This document shows positions 61,701 to 64,000 of a DNA stretch of 64,000 nt, piece after piece (positions within the stretch are counted from its first letter, which is position 1; every line of letters begins with the position of its first letter). Source of the DNA: Parelaphostrongylus tenuis (lineage: Eukaryota > Nematoda > Chromadorea > Rhabditida > Metastrongylidae); NCBI GenBank assembly GCA_019055375.1, contig JAHQIW010004500.1, forward strand, positions 1 through 64,000, written 5' to 3'. A program made the position numbers and the translations under genes. Under the pieces are notes generated by a model, which had not been told where the DNA came from, did no database searches, and saw only the letters and a list, made by a program, of their open reading frames with translations.

Positions 61701-62154
61701 TTCCAGTCTGTGTACTGCAATAAAACGCCTTCTGAGCGAAAAAGAAACCAGTCTGACACCGGGTTACCTTATAAAGAATGATTCCAGTGAAACCCTACTA
61801 ATGCACAAAACTCATCTCTGGAAAATCTGAATCCGCAGAAAACCAGGATATCTACTCTAACAGTAAGGATAGCTACCTTATTTCTAAGAATGTCGAGCGA
61901 TCTGCAAAACTTTTAGCCTCCGCCGGAGTTGAACTCGTCGCTCGCGGAAAAGTGGTGAGGCGCAGGTTCAACTCCGCCGCGGTTCAAAGTTTTGCATACT
62001 AATCGACATTCCCGAATATAGCTACGAAGTCATAAGACTGCTATGAGAAATGATATAATAGAAATCCTTGTATAAAATGCCTACCTTATTCAGAAGTATT
62101 GACGTCAAGACGAACACAGCTATTAATTCAATAACGAGCGGGCCCGCGCCCCAT
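52717..62154 (-). CDS. LMBRD2: LMBRD2 homologue, LMBR1-like polytopic membrane protein, 16 exons, about 641 aa
   Basis: LMBR1-domain membrane protein; vertebrate LMBRD2 is a multi-pass plasma-membrane protein linked to GPCR signalling. Exons: 62085-62154, 61610-61714, 61356-61511, 59672-59836, 58908-59029, 58673-58760, 58499-58586, 58341-58433, 58213-58277, 57860-57998, 56628-56768, 56425-56558, 55048-55159, 54880-54977, 54634-54803, 52717-52895. Conserved segments: [68 protein letters not shown], an acidic/basic coiled tail and a terminal NIFDDM resembling the human C-terminus. Human LMBRD2 is about 695 aa. All phases agree except two one-base problems: the start ATG at 62152-62154 is one base out of frame with exon 1, and exons 2 and 3 join with a one-base mismatch. 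The donor after 58213 is GTCTGT. An alternative in-frame 5' extension runs to 62216 but has no ATG. Confidence 0.92.
52955..53250. mobile_element. Family 1-related fold-back MITE
   Basis: Arms GTTTCGGCTTTCTCGTAAGC and GCTTGCGAGAAAGCCGAAAC face each other, with outer ends CAATATAATCTTATAGA and TATCATATTATATTGGA. Lies in the last LMBRD2 intron, just 5' of the last exon. Confidence 0.75.
53404..53537 (-). repeat. SINE family 2 (tRNA-like)
   Basis: GGTGTCGAACTCGCGTCTCA and TACCACTATACATCCGAGGC, flank GCTATCACTCTTTTATAATC. Last LMBRD2 intron. Confidence 0.65.
54335..54465 (-). repeat. SINE family 2 (tRNA-like), well preserved
   Basis: GGGAATTGAACCCGCGTTTC and GCTAACCACTGCATTG, with the characteristic 5' flank GAGTGTTATGCAAAACATTG. 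Last LMBRD2 intron. Confidence 0.7.
55190..55300 (-). repeat. SINE family 2 (tRNA-like)
   Basis: GGGAGTCTAACCCGCATTTC and GCTACCACTACACCAGCGAG. LMBRD2 intron 5' of exon 13. Confidence 0.7.
55480..55610 (+). repeat. SINE family 2 (tRNA-like), opposite orientation
   Basis: GATGAAACGCGGGTTCGACT and GAGGTCGAATTCTTGCTCAC. It faces the copy at 55190-55300, so the two could pair. Confidence 0.65.
56122..56360. repeat. Dispersed repeat pair, copy B, with alternating GC tract
   Basis: Partner of 40729-40960 (GGGAAGCGCTGACC, TAGCCTTATCAAGTCTCT, CAACGTGGTACCCAAAG). Contains TGTGCGCGCGCGCGCC at about 56274-56289, potentially Z-DNA forming. LMBRD2 intron 5' of exon 13. Confidence 0.55.
56815..57068 (-). 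repeat. tRNA-derived SINE, family 1, internally deleted
   Basis: Same orientation and intron as 57396-57702, lacking the middle segment between GAGGGATGCG and GCATATCTAGCC. Head boxes intact. Confidence 0.85.
57085..57205 (-). repeat. SINE family 2 (tRNA-like), diverged
   Basis: GGAATCAAACCTACACATC and GTGCTAACCAAATGCACTAC between two family 1 SINEs. Confidence 0.6.
57396..57702 (-). repeat. tRNA-derived SINE, family 1, full length
   Basis: Reverse copy with the tail repeat AAAGGATAAAGGATAAAGC on the left and the A box complement TCTAACCACTGCGCCACATG on the right. Best-preserved member; lies in the LMBRD2 intron between exons 10 and 11. Confidence 0.88.
59352..59516. mobile_element. TTAA-type MITE (piggyBac-like), 165 bp
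   Basis: Begins TTAACCCACTGAGGACC and ends GATCCTTATAGGGTTAA, so the ends are inverted and each carries TTAA, the piggyBac target site. Same family as 2718-2928. Lies in the LMBRD2 intron between exons 4 and 5. Confidence 0.75.
59892..60104. mobile_element. TTAA-type MITE, second family, 213 bp
   Basis: Left end TTAACCCTTTCGAGACCGTG and right end CACAGTCTCAAAAGTTTAA form TIRs of about 40 bp, including a shared CCTCTGCAT block, bounded by TTAA. Noncoding. Lies in the LMBRD2 intron between exons 3 and 4. Confidence 0.8.
60240..60565 (+). repeat. Dispersed repeat, copy B (possibly RTE 5' region)
   Basis: Diverged partner of 50030-50365, same orientation, inside the long intron between LMBRD2 exons 3 and 4. 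Two short open frames over it (60162-60398 and 60395-60598) are shadows of the repeat. Confidence 0.65.
60751..61182. mobile_element. Family 2 MITE, nested copies
   Basis: Starts ATACCTTTAATTCGAGTGC, and the inverse ending AAAGGTATAAT occurs at about 60920; CACGTGTATCGGGCTGTACA and CCAGACCACATGACAAGTTG lie near the right end. One truncated fold-back appears inserted in another. Intron between LMBRD2 exons 3 and 4. Confidence 0.7.
61768..61794 (-). other. LMBRD2: Possible 27-nt microexon in LMBRD2 intron 1
   Basis: A phase 0/0 stretch flanked by TAGTAG and donor GTAACC would add nine residues (GFTGIILYK) between LLNK of exon 1 and YTDW of exon 2. The direct exon 1-exon 2 join aligns better with the known family, so it is either an alternative exon or chance. 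Confidence 0.2.
61887..62013. repeat. Inverted pair of SINE-like sequences in LMBRD2 intron 1
   Basis: GAATGTCGAGCG..TGCAAAACTTTTAGCC on the left pairs with GTTCAAAGTTTTGCAT..CGACATTC on the right; the B-box-like GGAGTTGAACTCG and GGTTCAACTCCGCC face each other. A hairpin of about 55-bp imperfect arms in pre-mRNA. Confidence 0.7.
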
Positions 62155-62400
62155 CCTGCCCTCTTGAAGCTCGGCGTCACTGCTGTATCCGATAGAAGTA
62201 GGTTAGTAATCAATGACTAAAAAGAATTAACAGAAAATATAACTATTTACGACGTTCATAGGCTCACTTGGACGACGCTCTCTGCTACAAAAAGTGACAC
62301 AAATACAGATGTATCTCGGAAAACAAATCCATGAAAAGCCTCCTAGAGGAGCAAAGAAAAGAAGAATTTATCCTTTTAATCTGCATCTACTACAACTCTA

Positions 62401-62706
62401 TTACTTCTTCAATACAGCAAGTCGTGCTGCTTTCCGCGGATTTCTTCGCCTCTTTTTCAGCTACGTAAGCAGCTTTTTCTTCTCTGTACGTCTTCAATCA
62501 TCTTCGACAGCTCGGCTCCTTCTAACATTTGCTGGACTGAGGAGTCCACCTAAAAATTGGTTAAAAAACTTGCACTTCGTAAGAGGAAATATTTCGCAGT
62601 AAAAGAACTGTTCGTCAACCTTTGGAGCCTCAAAGTTTGTTGGAATTTTGCTAACAACATCGACACTTGATAGCTGGAATTTTGCAGCAAGTCGATTGAG
62701 CTCGTC
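62401..62706 (-). CDS. 3' end of an unrecognised protein gene upstream of LMBRD2
   Basis: Two phase-0 exons. 62620-62706 (acceptor TTGTTCAG, donor GTTGAC) reads DELNRLAAKFQLSSVD to NFEAPK; the next exon starts at 62549 after ATTTTTAG and reads VDSSVQQMLEGAELSKMIED. As written the frame stops at 62457. Dropping one A from an A5 run (62474-62478) would open a lysine/alanine-rich tail, and a second shift near 62441 would end it at 62401 with a basic KK-stop. Helical, charged, no membrane segment. Upstream exons were not found before the window end, although some may lie beyond it. I do not recognise the family. It has the same strand as LMBRD2, about 250-300 bp away. Confidence 0.5.
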
Positions 62707-63521
62707 CTGAACAATAAGGCTAATGATAATGGATTAGATCGTTCGATACAAACTTGGATTTATAGAGAATGCTTGATAATTGAAGATTCATCATCACAAA
62801 GAAATACGCAAACTTTCTGGAATGCTGCTAGCTAGTTTTTGCCTAGTGTCCTCAGCCCTTGAACAGGGCATGTGTTACTTTGAGTACACTGGTTTTTCGT
62901 GGGTTTTTTTCGGCAGGCACGGATTTCTCATTAGACATCCAGTAGTCAATCGACAGCTGAGAAAAAAAAGGATTTCAGAGCTGGGCTATGAACTCGGGAG
63001 AAACCTTCTGTAGTGCGTCATTTCGATGAAGAGAAAGACATGTTTCACATCCGGTGTGCAGTGCGTTCTGAACCTATGATTGCTTGGTCTTTCGCAGGAG
63101 AAAGCTACTTTCTCTAGAGCACTAGAGCACTAGTAGCGACTCGATAGCTGAGAATCGGGGCTTGCTTTCCCAAAAGCCATCTCATGTGGGGTGATAGCAG
63201 CGAAAGAGAATGCTGTGATTTGCCTCTATAGTGAACTCGTGGCTTGAGCTTCACAGCGAGTTTACTAGTACTATGAAATGTCTCTATTAATTCTAATCGA
63301 GCCTCTACTCCGAAAGTACAAGAATAATTGAAAAACTGCTGACAGTTAAAATGAAATTGACGTCGCATGCAGTGTGCAAATACGTCTTTGTTAAACTCAT
63401 CAATGTTTTCCGATTTCGCTCATACACGAGGAATATAAATTAATATAAAAAAAACATAGGAGCATCAAAGTAAACAAAGGTAAATCCAACAGACATCGTC
63501 ACAAGGAAACCAACAAAAAAA
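62707..63521. other. Upstream flank of the third gene, nothing recognised
   Basis: The 77-codon plus frame 62780-63013 starts at TTG and lacks support; the 84-codon minus frame 63114-63368 has no recognised motif. Further exons of the 62.4-62.7 kb gene must lie here or beyond the window. Confidence 0.35.
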
Positions 63522-63800
63522 AACCGTGGTTTTTGTGGTTATAAGGGGGTACAGTGAACAACCGATCTCATTCGCCTGGAGACGAACTTCCCATAGGAGT
63601 GCTAGTAAACCATTCGAAAGCATTTCTATTCTGGATTTTGCAGCGTCATAAAAAGAGTATTTTGAAAACCGGCGATGTGGGGCTGTAGCCTGAACTCTCA
63701 GCTTTCGAATGGTTACTGACACTCCTTGAAAGACTTCCCCTCCAGCGAATGAGGTCGGTATTTCACTTGCCTCCTTGTGACCACAAAGTACCAGAACCCT
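63522..63800. mobile_element. Fold-back MITE, family 4
   Basis: Left GAACTTCCCATAGGAGTG..CATTCGAAAGC and right GCTTTCGAATGGTTACTGAC..CTCCAGCGAATGAGG are inverted copies with a loop near 63640-63690. The ends share GGTTATAAGG / CCTTGTGACC. Confidence 0.75.
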
Positions 63801-64000
63801 TATTAAATTACGGGAAATCGCACGGCGATTGCACCTGTCGTCCCAAAGGATTCAAAGGCTTAGCCAATCCTTTTTCAAAGCTATCTATAGCATGTTACTG
63901 ACTACTCTGAACCGAAAGGGAAGGCAACCGACGCTGTCTTCTCATCATGATTTATCCAAGACCGGCGTGAGTCCTAGCATTGGGATTGGTTTGTTTTCCA

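Noticed and set aside
62294..62602. 102-codon plus-strand frame
   Set aside because: Antisense to the last exon of the unknown minus-strand gene, which has matching splice sites.
1..64000. CRISPR array, phage or bacterial defence system
   Set aside because: The DNA is eukaryotic; repeats are SINEs and MITEs, not regularly spaced.

Overview
The window looks like nuclear DNA of a nematode, most likely a strongylid (hookworm-like) species. It is AT-rich, genes are split into many short exons with TTTCAG or TTTTAG acceptors, and two genes match conserved animal families exon by exon. The spacers are packed with tRNA-derived SINEs, fold-back MITEs, RTE-type LINE debris and a dead mariner copy. 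There are no bacterial operons, CRISPR arrays or ribosomal RNAs. No open frame exceeds about 190 codons because the real genes are intron-split, so nearly all long single-frame ORFs are noise.

Right third (47.3-62.7 kb), minus strand: three co-oriented genes. The 3'-most is a complete six-exon TIM22 homologue, the channel of the mitochondrial carrier translocase (47327-52108). Upstream is a complete or nearly complete 16-exon LMBRD2 homologue, a polytopic membrane protein (52717-62154). About 250-300 bp further upstream is the 3' end of a third, unrecognised gene (62401-62706). All point the same way with short gaps, so an operon processed by spliced-leader trans-splicing is possible. Conserved exons in this cluster carry single-base reading-frame discrepancies, mostly at homopolymer runs. 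They look more like assembly indels than decay.

Left and middle (1-47 kb): no gene could be named. Several exon groups have good splice signals and compatible phases: a minus-strand group at 8.15-8.62 kb, a minus-strand pair at 30.45-31.21 kb, a plus-strand four-exon model at 37.62-38.33 kb, and single plus-strand exons near 18.1, 35.4, 39.7, 41.5 and 42.3-42.7 kb. These are inferences from reading, offered with low to moderate confidence.

Repeats explain much of the rest: two tRNA-derived SINE families, four fold-back MITE families, TTAA-flanked (piggyBac-like) MITEs, an RTE reverse-transcriptase remnant, a mariner transposase remnant, a diverged tandem duplication at 3.9-5.1 kb, and a three-copy dispersed segment of unknown origin. 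Many insertions sit in the long introns of TIM22 and LMBRD2. I found no convincing new defence, toxin or other novel system. The most interesting items are the gene cluster, the frame discrepancies, the uncharacterised exon groups and the very long inverted repeats.
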